A DNA stretch of 64,000 bases from Scortum barcoo (Eukaryota; Chordata; Actinopteri; Centrarchiformes; Terapontidae), in the NCBI GenBank assembly GCA_023238725.1, contig CM041546.1, positions 11,573,028 to 11,637,027 of the forward strand. Direction: 5' to 3'. Of the stretch, positions 14,201 through 26,889 are shown piece after piece. A program made the position numbers and the translations under genes. The notes under the pieces are model-generated. The model did no database searches. It saw only the letters and a list, made by a program, of their open reading frames with translations, and was not told the origin of the DNA. Within the stretch, counting starts at the first letter, position 1, and each line of letters opens with the position of its first letter.

Positions 14201-17200
14201 GTGGTTTGGTATTTGTGTGTGGCGAGTTACATTTGACAGTATGTATGTGCGTGTGTGTGAGAGAAAGAGCAAAAGAGAACGTGTTGTGCAGACTGAACTT
14301 CACGCTTACAGATCATCTGATGGCTAACTGACGCCACCATGTCGGCAACAAGTGATGAAATTGATTCAAAATTCTTTCATGTAAGGTTCGTGGAGAAAAT
14401 AATTACTGTATAGTCACTTCTTTGTCCACTATGTCAGTTCAGAGCACATCAAGTCAACAATACAGCATTTGTAAGTCTGCGGTTTGATACTGCTAGGTTT
14501 TATATGATTACAAAAAAATATCAAATATCAAAAGTGATCTCTAAACTCGACACATCAGCCTTCCGGTACTTACCATCCGTGAGAGCATCAAATAAACGGT
14601 GTATGGTCGCTACATCCTTAACAATGCCGCACTCCTGAACGCAACGCACAAACTCATCCAGTTGCAGATGCTTTCGGGGAAGCTCAAACTTCTTGACATG
14701 GTCATCAGGCTGCACCGATGGCTTCTCGTTCTCTGTCTTCACCTGATATAAAAAAAAAAACTAAATCACAACTTTGACTTACCACATCACAAAACATACT
14801 GCCTATCAAAATAATTTGTCCAATAACCTCCACTTATACAAAATAATTACTGAACAATAAGGCTTATATACACTGACTGACTTTGAGGATGAGTCTCTTG
14901 AGTTCAGGCCGTCTGTCAGCTTGCTGTCTCTCGTCTCGATGCAGTGAGTCTACGAGCCATGTGACTAGCTCTGTGGGGAAGATGGCAGTGTCGGTCTTGT
15001 AGAGGTTCTGGAAGTCACCCAGAGCTTCAAGCCGCCGCGAACACAAAGTGTTGATGAAACCACGCAAGTAGTAGAATCTGCAGAGAGAAAATTATTATAC
15101 TCAAGCCTTACATCAGCTCTATGGCATTTGTAACTGGAAAAAAAAAAGAAAGTGACTAGAATTAACTAGAAATGCAACCATGCCACTGGACAGTATCCAG
15201 TGGTAAAACTTGGTTGTACAAATTGAAATGAAGACTACAGGGGGGACAGGATGTTCCTGAAAGGATGACAACAGGATCCTAAGGAATAATAAAAGCAGAA
15301 TACCTGGCCAGCAGACTGGGGTTCTCATTCTGGACAGAGAAAATGGCCTTGCCAAGCTGTTGGATCAGCTCACTGTAATAATTTTGGACAGCGTGGAAGG
15401 ACAGAGAGGCTGGCAAATCTGGGAGCTTAAACAACTTTGGTGGTTTAGGAGGAGCTCTCGGTGCTAGTAGACAAAGCAAAAGGGAAACCAAGGAGAGAGA
15501 AAATATGCGGGGTGGAGGAGGAGGTGGTATCAGAAGGGGAGAGAAAAAGAAAAGTTTAATCTTTTCCAGCTACTTCACATCTATTTGTTAACAGTTTGTG
15601 CCCTGTTGTGCCTAAACCTCCAGTCTCACCAGGGTCGGATATGATGATCCCAGTCAACGGTGTGTTTCTTTGGAAGCTGAGAGTTTGGTCATCTCTGAGG
15701 TTAGGGAGACTCATCCCTAGCCTCTTACTCAGTCTGTTCTCTGTAACAGAGCTCTTTCTACGGGCTTGAATTTCCTGCATGGTGGGTCTACGTGGGACTT
15801 CAACCATTGCCTTCATCCTGGATGACACATTACAGAAACAATTATTTGCAGGGGCACTTTTCCAGCGCAAAACGTAGATCATAAAAATAAATACTTATTT
15901 GCATTTAGCCATACAGTTAGAGAAGGGGATTGGAGTCATTTGGCATAAACATAAAAACTGCTCTACTGGCCCAGTAAACCCAAGACAGTGGGTGCATCTG
16001 CAATGTTATCAGGTGTTCATGAGCACTTTTGAATGTGAACTCAAAAGACTGAATCTCCGCATATTCTCAGTAGAGATATAGTTTCTAGTTTGTGAGATTT
16101 TGTCCAACCCCATTTATATCAACAAGAGTACACAAAGATCAAGTGGTGAACCTGAAAACTGAAAACTAGAAAACTATTAGTTGGTTTGACACTTTTTAGA
16201 TTTTAGATCCACACTCAATAAGTTACTTCTGCATCTCAGAGCGAGTGCTGAGTTCCATTCGAGCAAAGTTGTCCATTTTCCTGTTCAGACGATCCTTGAG
16301 GAAGGAATGGAAGATGTGCGTCTCCAACACCTGCAACACAGCCATGTTAATAAGAAAATGAGCACCTGGCTCACCATCCTGTACCTGCTATTTTGTCATC
16401 CACTCAATAATTGTTTTACAAAGTTAGTGTTTACCTTTTCGTAAAAAAGCTGATCAGCTTGCTCTCTGGTTTTCAGGAACTCCTTACTGTTAAACACTCG
16501 ATGTCCATAGTTCAGATGACTGCTAACATCCCTGTTAGATAGATACATGAATGCATTAACAAAATATATATCTTTAGGAGAACAATCCCATTAAATCTCT
16601 CTCACATACACAGAACCTGAATAAGTTGACAATCAACTCCAGTGTGATCTTCTGGATGTCATGGTTGAGGTTGTGTTGCCATGCTCTTCTCTGTGCCCGC
16701 TGCTCATTGATGTCAGTGCAGTTTGCATGGTGGCACTGATACAGGTCAAAATGTATCTGCAAGGACTGACACCTGCAAAAACACATTCATACCGTATAAA
16801 CACGCATTCCTATATCTTGCATAAGCCGTAGTTGTGCTATTCTTTACACTACAGTGAGTACCTCTGCATGAAGCACTCTGCAGCGGCCGAGGGAATCTCT
16901 GGTAGGTTAATAGTCTCACAGAAAGAAGCGGAAACACTTCCTTTATCAATGTTGATTAGGATCAGATCATCTGTTTCCTGGATGGAAGAAGAACAAACAT
17001 AAAATACATAACTCTTCTATCTGTTTGAGGATTTTCCATGTTATTTCTGTAGTAAAATGTAAAATGTAGTGAACATTTGTGAGCACAACCAGCAAGAAGT
17101 CAAATGTAATGCAAAGTATTTGATCTTTTAATCAACTTTCCACAAGCATTCCTAGCATTCCCTCAATTTTCAACTTTCCCCTTTCTGTAAAAACTCTGAT

Positions 17201-20200
17201 TATGAAAATTGTCCTGTACTAGAAGTTTTCTTCAATTTGGAAAAATATGTACTCACAGCAGCAACCTCTTCATAATGGCTGAGATGGCAGCCCATGAGGA
17301 AGGCAGTAGGAGCCATGAGGAAGTCTAGCATGCCTCTGGCCAGGACAGGAACGTATGGCTGCTGCCATGACAGAGGCTGGAAAAAGATCAGGGAAGCATG
17401 GCTGGATAAATTAATGGATCTAAAGATTAAAGCATAGATGACGTGATGGAGGTTCAAATGTAGAAAACTTTCAGATATATTAAGTTTTCTTAAATTGCAT
17501 AAATGTGATTTCATGTTAAAAATTAATCAGAAAATGAAAAGAAAAATAATATTTTGAGGAAACTGAGTGGTAAGGTACTATTTAAAACTTAATATAATGG
17601 CTTAGACAGATTCTTTGATCATTACTATAATATCTACTGTAATGCATTCACACTTCCTTTTACAAAAAATATGGTTTATATTTTCTTGTACATCAGCAGG
17701 AAGTCCCTATTCCAAGACTTCACACTGTAGCACTGCGCTAGTCTTAAATTAAACAACTACATGCCGTGCAGCACTGTGCTTTTAAGACCAATTTCATATT
17801 TCAAATAAAAAGTAGGAAAACCTAATTTGATTTCATAAAAGTATGATAACATAATTATTAGTTAAAAAAAAGAATCACAGTGCCTTTCACAGACACCAAA
17901 GACATACATTTTCAACTGACCTGCAGAAAAAGCAACAAGCTCTCTGCCACAAGTGTGAGTCTGGCCCAATCGGCAGAAAATAACACCACCCGCTGTTCCT
18001 GCAGGAGGCAAGAAAGCACCTACAGAGACAGGGTCAGGGAAGCAGACAAACAGAGAAAGATACATGGGAGTTAAGGCCAGTCCCCTCCTGTTTCACTGAC
18101 ATTAATGCAACAGGTGTGTGTAATACCTGCAGAAGTTGGTGTGGCCTGAAGCAGAAGAATGGCAAATGGAGATCTAAATCTACAGCTGGGTGGTTTTTGT
18201 CTTCTTTAGATGGCAACACAATGGTCAGAGGACGCAAGTTAAACATCTGCAAACAAAGTATATGGCATTATGATGTGCGTTCTTGCAGTGAAAGTGAATA
18301 AATGTACGCACATATACCACTATGCTACCACTACCTATATTACACCGATATATCAACAATATGAACCTGATAACTCTTGGCTCATGATAGTATCAATGGA
18401 ATGATTTTTAGGGCAGGTAATCAAAGGGTGAATAGATCCTCATATTTCTGGACTTTGGCTGACAGTTTAACCAAAGTTTGCCAACACCTTTACTTTACCT
18501 AACTACACACATATACACACACACCAAATGTAGCTGTCCAGGAGGAGGAATAGGCACCAGTGTCAGTTTGGCTGAAAACTCCCTCACTGTCTCCTCCATA
18601 TCTGATAAACGACAAGTTCTCAGCTGGATCAACAGACTAACAATGAAACAGAAAGAGACAGAGAGAGAGATAGAGAGAGAGAGAGATTTTTCAGTTAATA
18701 AATTCAATGGTGCAAACGATTCACATAGTACAACGCTGCCTGCAAACCATCATTTTGATTGAGTTACCAGACAATGAAATTTAAAGACTACGCAATGGTG
18801 CAAGTAAAATAGATATTATGTCTAACAGTTAGCCTGTTGACAAGTTCATTTTAGCACTAATTCAAAGAAAAACATGGCTCGACTGAAACCCATTTTGTGA
18901 TTCTTTTCATATTATAAATCAAACCTGATTTAAAAGGCCTGGTTGAGTAGACTGTTTCTCACCATGACAGACAGTCTTTGAGTGCAGTGAAGTACGGATA
19001 CTTTGATATCACACAGAAACTGTAGGCAGAGAAAAGTTCAGAAAACTTATAGGACCCAGCTCCGTTCTGGAAGAAAGGCATCCCTTCCTGTAAAACCACC
19101 AGAGAGACAGTGGACAACTAAGGTAAGTTTAATGTTAAGAGGTTAAGGTGCCAACAATTATGGCATCTTAAATAGCCTTCCGCATTTGATAAGAGATTTG
19201 GTTGTGGCAGTAAATCCCAGCCGGATCAACATTTGTGTGTGAAGTATTACGTGTAGTGTTGTGTACCAGTATCGGTCGGTAATACTGCATTACTACGCCA
19301 TGGGTCCTGTTACCAAAGACATCAGTGAAAACCAGGAAGTGAAATTGTGCATCTTTTTGTATACGGGTCACTTGGAGCCCACCTGGTAAAAAGAGAAGAA
19401 AATATCAAAATATGTTAACACATAAGTATGAAATGTTTCAATAACAACATGTTAGTTTCACTGTACTGTATGGCTGAACAACAAGAATGTAAAAAAATAT
19501 ATATATTAACGATTACTACTGGTGCAGAAAATATTTAGCTATAAACAGAATTTCAGAATTTTTGAGAAATTATCTCAACGTGGCTATATCAATGTGACAA
19601 AGAGTTTATTTTAGTGTCCTTCAGTGTCCTTTCTGCCGAAGAGATGAGGAGAGAACAACATGGAAGATTTATCACAATAATAAAACTCTCATGTCATGTG
19701 TCTGTTTGAGGGAACACCAAATACCTGGGAAGCAGAGCTGAGGTAAAGCCATGAGGTCAATGTCTTTAGGAACGCTGACATCTTCAGCTCCCCCTCTTCC
19801 ACCTGCAAAAGTATGTGGGGCTTAAGTAATACAAAACAAAATTTCACTAATCACTGAAACGATAACATGTGCAACATTAGGTCAGGAACAAATCAGAAGT
19901 CACAACGTTTGTGGCTCCAAAGAAGTGGACAGAAGTGTGGACAGAAGCACCAGAACAGACGAGCAAGTACCAGACCTTGGCTCGGAGTTGCTGTAGCTGC
20001 CGGAGGTTGTTCCCTCTTCTTCCTGAGAAAGGACCGCCGCCTCTTCCCATGTGACCTCACTGCTTCACTTTCAGCTTGTGGTCTGCTAACAAAAGGAGGC
20101 GCCAGGACATGCAGTACCTCTGGCTCCAACAAGAAGTGCTCTGAAGCTTCATTATTGTTAATGGCCTGATTGGGAGATAGGAGGGGAGGTATTGGAAGTG

Positions 20201-20476
20201 ACCTTTAATCTTTATCTACATCTACCTCTAGATTCCACGTATACTGCATTCATTGATGTGGCTCATTTAATGGAAGAGAGGAAAAATGCATATTTGATTT
20301 TTAATGCTGATGAACTGATTGTGACGCTCAGATGTCATCAACAAAAGGGTGACATGGCTTTTTAGCGTCAGGGTGCACTTGGAGGCAAATACCTGATAGA
20401 CCTCCCTGAGTCTCTCGCTAGATGCTCCTATCACCACGCAGGCCTCCAGCAGAACTGGAGGCAGATGGTCCGCCAT
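8285..20476 (-). CDS. dennd3: DENN domain-containing protein 3 (Rab12 GEF)
   Basis: Guanine-nucleotide exchange factor of the DENN family. DENND3 is known to activate Rab12, linking ULK1 signalling to endosome/autophagy trafficking. Twenty-seven coding exons join in frame to 1,270 codons plus stop, close to the roughly 1,200-1,280 aa of vertebrate DENND3. The N terminus (MADHLPPVLLEACVVIG) leads into the DENN module: FTDVFGNRTHGVV near residue 135, then the cDENN core QRVVLFSADWARLTLVAES near residue 295. A basic linker (about 505-565) follows. The region near residues 744-890 corresponds to the PHenn domain. From about residue 966 to the end there are WD repeats, ending SARRDGKIAIWKVE. The start at 20476 is preceded by an in-frame ATG at 20512, so an extra 12 residues are possible. 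Transcription is antisense to atp4a, tail to tail. Confidence 0.95.
12941..14573 (-). other. dennd3: Large dennd3 intron with a retroposon-like tail
   Basis: The longest intron inside the dennd3 coding region. No exon is needed here, because flanking phases match (GAT G | GT CAG). Around 13390-13440 a stretch ending in GATCAATAAAATGAATT resembles the 3' tail of a fish CR1/L2-like LINE. A poly-A run lies at 13198-13214. Nothing else is supportable. Confidence 0.5.
18525..18636 (-). other. dennd3: dennd3 exon whose donor lies in a GT repeat
   Basis: The exon ends in codons for Q-L-H-L. The intron then opens as GTGTGTGTGTATATGTGTG on the minus strand, so the 5' splice site is itself part of a GT/TA-rich repeat. 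Phase with the next exon (18246) is correct, which supports this position out of several overlapping GT choices. Confidence 0.75.
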
Positions 20477-20554
20477 CACAGACACTAGCCTTGGGCCCAG
20501 ACGGACCATCAAAAGTGGGCCAAGGTCTGACTTCGATCAGCTGGATCACAATCA

Positions 20555-22722
20555 CTGAAAATCAGAGAGAAGAGGTCAGTCAGGGAGGTCAGGGAGAAAA
20601 CAGAGAGACGGTGTGTATTTTGGACAAAATCAAAATCCTTGTTACTCAAAGGACCAATCCACAGACATACTGTACCTGCAACTGAAATCATAAGCTTTAT
20701 GTCTCAATATCTGAACGAAAAAAATCCAAACTATCCAACAAACTATCTGACTAGACGCCATTTCCTTTATTTTTACTATTTCATTTTTCGATACTCTTGT
20801 TTTGTCTTGAGGCTTCATGATCACCATTAAAGACCTAGCTCTCTAGCTTGCTGAAAAAGGATGCTCTAAAATAACATTATCTGAGTGAATCTCACAATAT
20901 CTGGTACGTATACATTGTTGTCACTGTATCCTCAACGTACACAGTCAAATGCAAATGTAGCACCACAATAGCTGGTAAATTCATCAATCAACAGTAACTT
21001 TGAAGATGTGCTACTTCCAATTCATATGATAATGACAACATTTTATAAGGTGCATGAAAACCAATAATATCCAATAAGAAAATCACTGAAACAATTAGCC
21101 ATCTCAGTAAATGTGTAATCATTGCTATGAACAGAGAGCATTGAATAAGACAGCTGTAAAGAAAACGTTTAATCAGCCTGTGCTTAATCTGTAACAGTTC
21201 CCCTCTAACAGAGATACAGGTGAACATCCTGGATGCTGCATTTGAATGTGCTGTGTGAATCAGTTCTTGTTGGCAGCAAATTATCAGCTTGTCATTTTTA
21301 GTTTGTGGCACCCATGTTGCCCATGAAGCGTTCCTAGAAATCCATATGGCGATTTAGGGAAACAACTCAATTAGTTAAGCAGATTTAAGCTGTGTGGGGG
21401 CAGGAGACACGATGCCACTCATCATTCAATGCACGCTTTTCACCGTTCATCCACATTATATCCCTGTATACATCTTTTCATTTTCCTTTATGGTCTGCTG
21501 CTCTTTTTAAATTTTACAGATGAGTCACCACAGTGAGGAGCAAATTATTTTAAATCACATTTTCTCAGTTTAGTCTCTCTATTTGGAAAATTGGACTCAT
21601 GTGAGAACATGACTGGAGCCACAGTGAATGGGCTGCACGGATGAAATGTTAACATCAAGTCCGCCTCAGATACGGCCTTGCACACTTTGTAAATGCAGAC
21701 TTGAAATGAGGTGCAAGAAAAATTGTAAGTTTCTTTAATAAAATGCACTTTTTTTGGTCGAGGCTGCACAAAATAAGGTCAAGTGGTCTCCAGTTTACAG
21801 TTTCTTACATGCAAATTCCTAAAAAAAAAATTAAAAAAAATAAAATAAAATAAAAAAAAGACCAACAGCATGGCACCGTTCACTTATTTATAATGAAATG
21901 ATTAATGATTACTAATCCTCAGCATGTCCGGCATAACTGACCTAAAATTAAAGAGCATGCCACATGACCCGCCACTGTCCCTTCATTATTGGTCCCAGGA
22001 TGTGACATGATCGAGCAATCATATGATCCTTGAAAAGCAGGGCAAATTCCACATCAAGCCACGGCAACACAGTCTTTTTGAAATAGTTTTACATGGTCTA
22101 AAAAAAATTACAGCGCAGTTAGTGGCAGGGGCACAACAATCAAAGACCTATCTATTTCTCAGCTGTATCTGAATCAAATGTGCCCTTTAAAAACAGCGTG
22201 AAGGGCCACAGCAGAAGTGGGGGGTTCACACAGACAAACATTTACAACAACAACAACATAAGCAGTTGAGAAGGACCACACTGCTATTTCTATACCAAGC
22301 TGGCAAACAGAAACATGATCTAAAAAAAAAAAAACAACTTCTGAACTTCAAAATCAATTATGTGGAAATTAAAAAAAAAAACGTAGGCTACTCAAGTGGA
22401 GTGCAGAGCAAATGACACTGCCTGACATCTCCTTTGAACTGCTGCCGTGCAAATCCAGAAAGCTGTATTAAACAGGGTACTTTTCGAGCTTACACGAGGA
22501 ATAGCACATTTGACTCTTTTGGCCATTTCTACCTTTAGAAAAAGACTTTACTTTCTTCACTTCTTTGACCAATTCTTGCTGATAACAAAGCTAACCTGAA
22601 TCCCACCTGTGGAGGAGACACTGACAGACTGTGGAAAAAAATAGGTCACTGGCACAAGAGAATGAAAGCAGACTATATATATATAGTAGTAGTAGCAGTA
22701 GCTTATAGTAGGCCCATATATA

Positions 22723-22757
<35 letters not shown>

Positions 22758-23138
22758 GCCTACTATAAGCTAATTCAGCCAGTCTTTGTGCTGAATGTTT
22801 CAAGGTAACATCCCTGCCTGACTGTAAAGACCCCAAAATAACAATGTTTGCATATTAATGCTACAAAATTTCATTTAGCAGTCACATTTCAGCGCGAGCC
22901 TAAAGACTATAATACATTTTTCAAATTTAGCACTTAGCTTTACTTTTAGTTTTACAAGTTCAAGTTTGTAAAATTAGCTAAACTAAGTGTTTTAGTGCAG
23001 CTTTGTCACGTGATTAGAGTCGCAAGCTGCGCAGGTGAGAGGATGCTCGCCAACGTACCGCCCGAAGTACAAGCGAAAACTCTCTTAAAAATGAAAATGA
23101 AAAAGTTTTTAAAAAAAGGGAGACTGCTCCTGGCTCAC
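20555..23138 (-). other. dennd3: Probable dennd3 intron 1
   Basis: AT-rich sequence between the acceptor at 20555 and a good donor (GAG|GTGAGC) at 23139-23138 on the minus strand. It contains no supported coding exon. It holds an A-rich stretch (21820-21860), several short poly-A runs and the inverted repeat at 22699-22772. Confidence 0.55.
22699..22772. repeat. Perfect inverted repeat with (TA)n core
   Basis: The left arm from 22699 (TAGCTTATAGTAGGCCC, then ATATATA) is matched exactly in reverse complement by the right arm ending at 22772. The centre is an alternating TA tract, so the whole 74 bp can fold into one long hairpin or extrude as a cruciform. It lies in the presumed first intron of dennd3. 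It could be a small foldback/MITE-like element or a repeat-mediated rearrangement; nothing identifies a family. Confidence 0.9.
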
Positions 23139-23345
23139 CTCAGCACCGCGCAGCAGCTCCTCTCGTCCTCTCTCTCCTCACCCCCCCGCACACCCGCCTC
23201 GCGCCGCGGTCTCTCTCATGTCCGCGCTCCGGCCGCGCGACGATCTGCGGAATGGCACGAGCTCATCCCGGTTCCCATGTTGACCGCTTGTCTGTCAGTC
23301 TGTCCGTCCGCTTCCTGTTTTGCGTGCGTGGAAGTGCAAACATGC
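23020..23345 (-). promoter_or_regulatory. dennd3: CpG-rich promoter / non-coding first exon of dennd3
   Basis: A GC- and CpG-rich block (CGCGCCGCGG, GGCCGCGCGACG) in otherwise AT-rich DNA, just upstream of the dennd3 coding start. On the minus strand a strong donor, GGTGCTGAG|GTGAGCC, sits at 23139/23138. A first, untranslated exon running down to 23139 from somewhere near 23.3 kb is therefore likely, joined to the acceptor at 20554. No exact start site can be given. A divergent plus-strand transcript is possible but unsupported. Confidence 0.65.
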
Positions 23346-23899
23346 GCGTTGGTGATTTGAGGAAGTTCACTGCAGTATAACAGAATGCATGTCAAGAAAA
23401 ATTAGAATAACAAAGCCTTTAAAATATGGTAGAGTAATTATATTTTGTACCACGATGTCTCTATTTTGTCGTGCATAACTTGCCAATATGATGCTTACTA
23501 ATTTACTGGTGTCACCTGATTAAAAAAAACAAACAATCAAACTTGACTTGACTTGTGAGTGGATAGTGACTCAAAATAACTTTATCGCAGTGGATTTTTG
23601 CCTTTCAGTTAACCCTTTAAGTGAATCATATTTGATCCATGAGTTTTTGAGACTTCTAAATGTGATTTTTTTTTGCCCTGAAAAACCTGATGTATACTAT
23701 CAAAATACCGGAAAATACAAGGTAACTAAAAAAAAATACATAAAAATGCAGAACGTAGAAAAAATTATACAATTCAAAATCATATATGCAAACTGATGTT
23801 TTTTTTTTACTTGTCAGAAGGTTCAATAAACACTCCAATTTAAAACAAACAAACAAAAAAGAATTTTCTGGCAATTATTTCATGGTTCAGGCTTTAAAG

Positions 23900-24270
23900 C
23901 AGGGGTCCCCAACCCCCGGGCCGCGGACCGGTACCGGGCCGCGAAGAAAGAATTTTAAAAAAATTGTTATATTTCCATTTTAGTTACTGTTTTATTTAAT
24001 TTTTTTTTACCGGATATTGGTTTACTAACTTTCGTCTATTCCTCTCCGCGCGCTTGACAAGTCACCAGCTCGTTGCAGAGAAACAAGCGCACGGTTCCCA
24101 CTGATTTTAATTAATAATTTATCATTTATCATGTGGTACAATATGTTAATTATGTCGTTAAATTTAATTTATTATATGATTATACCCCCAATGCATCCCA
24201 ATCCCCAGTCCGCGAAATTCTGTCTTGCGTCAAACCGGTCCGCGCTGCAAAAAAAGGTTGGGGACCAGTG
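23900..24270. mobile_element. Non-autonomous hAT-like DNA transposon
   Basis: The left end reads CAGGGGTCCCCAACC. The right end, in reverse complement, reads CACTGGTCCCCAACC, giving 13 of 15 matching terminal inverted-repeat bases typical of hAT/Charlie-type elements. GC-rich subterminal motifs (GGGCCGCGGACCGGTACC on the left, CCGGTCCGCGC on the right) fit the same class. At about 370 bp with no transposase ORF it cannot move by itself. The 8 bp flanking each end (CTTTAAAG and TGATCCAG) do not match, so the target-site duplication has decayed or an end is misplaced. Confidence 0.7.
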
Positions 24271-25339
24271 TGATCCAGTTGTAGTAACTCAAACTGGCCT
24301 GAAGGTGGGGGTGGTTGACAGCATTGCATGTGTCAAGCGTGTATACCTGAAATGAGGTAGGGTTTGCTTCAAATTTTGTTTTTGCAAAGTTTCTATGAAA
24401 TGAAATAAATAAAACTAGACAGAAATAATTAAGAATGAAATAACCAGAGAAAAATGTTCCCTGTATGTTTAGCTTTCATATATGGGGGTTGTGCAAAAGG
24501 CAATGCTGCAATGCAAAAACATGAACTCTTGTTGTCTATAGGTTAGAACCACCTAATTATGTAAGCATAACATTAGATGCAGCCTATAGCTTCAGCTGTG
24601 AGGTTATTTAATCTCCATTTTTACAATAATCTCAAAATCACAAATATTCATAGGAGAATGGAGAGACAAAAAGCTAAAGGAGATTTGCAACTGCATTTGT
24701 GAGAGATTGTCAATAAAAACATGGAAACAAGTGAAGGTGCAAATAATTGGTACAAAAATACCTTGTTTTTATTGTACAAAAGTCTGTACAGCAGCAAAAA
24801 GAACCAAACATCACCTAAAAACACACCTGATTTACTTTCAAACCAAAACATAAAATATAATTTAAAAAGTCTTAACATTTGCATGAAATCAAAATATTTT
24901 CCATAAACCAGGGGCCTGTTCCAAAAATGTCTCTCTCATCATTTCAGTAGTTTGGCACTAAAAATGGAGTGTTCCCCCAGAAACGTTTCTTGGTGTGATG
25001 GAAACATCTCTTAAACATTTAGACCAGCTGAAGTGAAGTTACTTGGTGAACCCAACAAGGGCACCTAAATGAACGTAGGAGGCATGGAAACTGAGAGAAA
25101 ACAAGAAGCTTTGGTTCAGATGCCTGTTTCTTTCTGGTCATCTTATGAAAAAGTAAAAAAGAAAGTTTTAATGTGTCTACACATTTTGATTTACAGGTAC
25201 CTGTCATGATGCAAATGCGAAACTTTTTTCTGTAATTTTCTGTACAAGTATCTCACACTGCTAATATCAGCAAAGAAACCTTCCTAAAATAAAATTGTAG
25301 AAAAGGCTGCCTAAAGAACAGACATTCTGGCCTTTTAAG

Positions 25340-25855
25340 GGGCGGAGCCTAGACTACCCGTGAACACCTTGTCAGGCCAGAGGGGAGAGAAAAGGTAGAC
25401 GACAAGAGGAGTTTTCTTGCAGTCCTAAATTTAATGATGCACTTTAATCCCTCATTTGCAGTTTGTTTGTAACCCCACTTGGATGTTTGTGCGTGAAGTC
25501 AAGTAAGTGATGTTTACAGTTAGTAATACAGTTTATTTAGTAAATATACCTGTTCTCTCACTTAATTGATGCCATGCGCCTGTTCGCATGAGCAGTTCAT
25601 TTGTGCTACCGACGCAGCTTTGTGTTCATGTAGGAAACCTGCATATTTGTGCTTTTATGCTGCAATTGCACCTGTATGTTTGTATGATTAGTTAGGAGCT
25701 GATATATTATTTTATTTCTGTTTTAGAACCACACCCAATGACATCAAGTGTGCATAAGGGACAAACTGTAAAGTTCAGTCGGCTCAATAAACCCTGCTAA
25801 AGTACCAGCGACTCGTTCTTTGGAGTTCTAACAGGACTCACAACAGTGTTTTGAA
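25340..25855 (+). mobile_element. Possible solo LTR / retroelement remnant
   Basis: The stretch changes composition from its surroundings. Near its right end CTCAATAAACCCTGC (polyadenylation signal) is followed by a U5-like segment finishing in GGACTCACAACA. This resembles the 3' half of an LTR. No primer-binding site, coding remnant or clear duplication was found, and the left boundary is a guess. Confidence 0.3.
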
Positions 25856-26680
25856 CAATCCAACCAGCACAGAAAAGTCACTATCTTTCAAAAATGATAT
25901 ACCCTAACCTCTTAAAAAAAACAGGCTGAGAACAATTCCCAAAGAACACAGTGGCACACACACACCACGTCACACACACACATAATCTGTGCACTGTAAA
26001 AATGTTGTCATCGTTGTCTTGGATGCAAAAATCCAAGATTGAGGCTGTTCCCTTTGTAGTGCTTTTAAATCAGGCCGTCCTCAAACCACAGACACTTTTC
26101 TCCATGACAGGCCAAACAATATCATAGCTAGCAGGACACAAGGTTCAAACAAACACTGTTAGCATTGTCAAAATACCCATAAACACAGTTAATAAGTCTC
26201 TGAAATGGTGCAATAACGACAGACATCTTTCCCTCAGTCAAGTCATAAAAGTCACTGTGCTGTGAAACAAAGAATTTGTGCAATGTTTTCACATGTGGCA
26301 CTGAACAATCCCTTAAGGAGGAAAGCGAACTGTGTTTCTCTTTACGTGAAGGGAATTTCAAGTTTGCATCGATCTGTCTTGCATAGACGTGGTCCTCTTT
26401 ACCATTTAAGACACAGTATTGTGGGTTTCTGGAACAGTTTCACATCATGTGACATTTATCCTCCACAATTAAAGCAAAAACACCCTTATTAGTGACTTTA
26501 AGGCTGCTCTGGGCATTTACACTAATTCTCATATTCAAAGTGAAGATGAACCTGAAAGGACAGGCGAAGCTGTTCAAGTCTAAAGCTTATTATACACTGC
26601 ACACCGACCTACGTTTAAGTACATTTAAGTGTGGTACAGACTATGCTGATCATGATCTTGCATGGTGCTCAGCAGTTTTA

Positions 26681-26768
26681 ATGTTTCTCCATATTTTGTT
26701 ACCTCTCCTCTAATATTCTGCTACCTCTCCTCTAATCTGAGGAGAGGTAACAGAATATGGAGAAACAT
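26681..26768. repeat. Inverted repeat with 30-bp arms
   Basis: Arm 26681-26710 (ATGTTTCTCC... CCTCTCCTC) pairs with 26739-26768 in reverse complement at 29 of 30 positions. The 28-bp spacer holds a second copy of TACCTCTCCTCTAAT, so the left arm end is also tandemly duplicated. It lies about 300 bp past the slc45a4 stop, so it could fall within or just beyond that transcript's 3' end. Confidence 0.88.
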
Positions 26769-26889
26769 GGAGTGTTTCAATGGCTTACTTCTCTCCATCT
26801 TACCGCCCAAACATTTATTTGTTTTAGGGTTGAGGTAGCAAAAAGACAAGCAGAGCAGCCCAAAACTGAGATTGTTTCTTCTCACAGGT

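Larger units (their letters stand above)
8285..20476 (-). other. dennd3: Exon map of dennd3
   Basis: Coding exons in transcript order: 20476-20393, 20165-19976, 19802-19725, 19382-19267, 19087-18963, 18636-18525, 18246-18127, 18019-17921, 17376-17257, 16977-16862, 16772-16617, 16531-16435, 16330-16227, 15817-15630, 15463-15304, 15077-14882, 14742-14574, 12940-12681, 12590-12420, 12007-11878, 11389-11282, 10507-10368, 9764-9604, 9484-9348, 9144-9026, 8894-8757, 8503-8285 (stop 8287-8285). The total is 3,813 nt and every phase matches. The first coding exon probably extends as 5' UTR to an acceptor at 20554. One donor, AAA|GT at 14882, is weaker than the rest. Confidence 0.9.
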
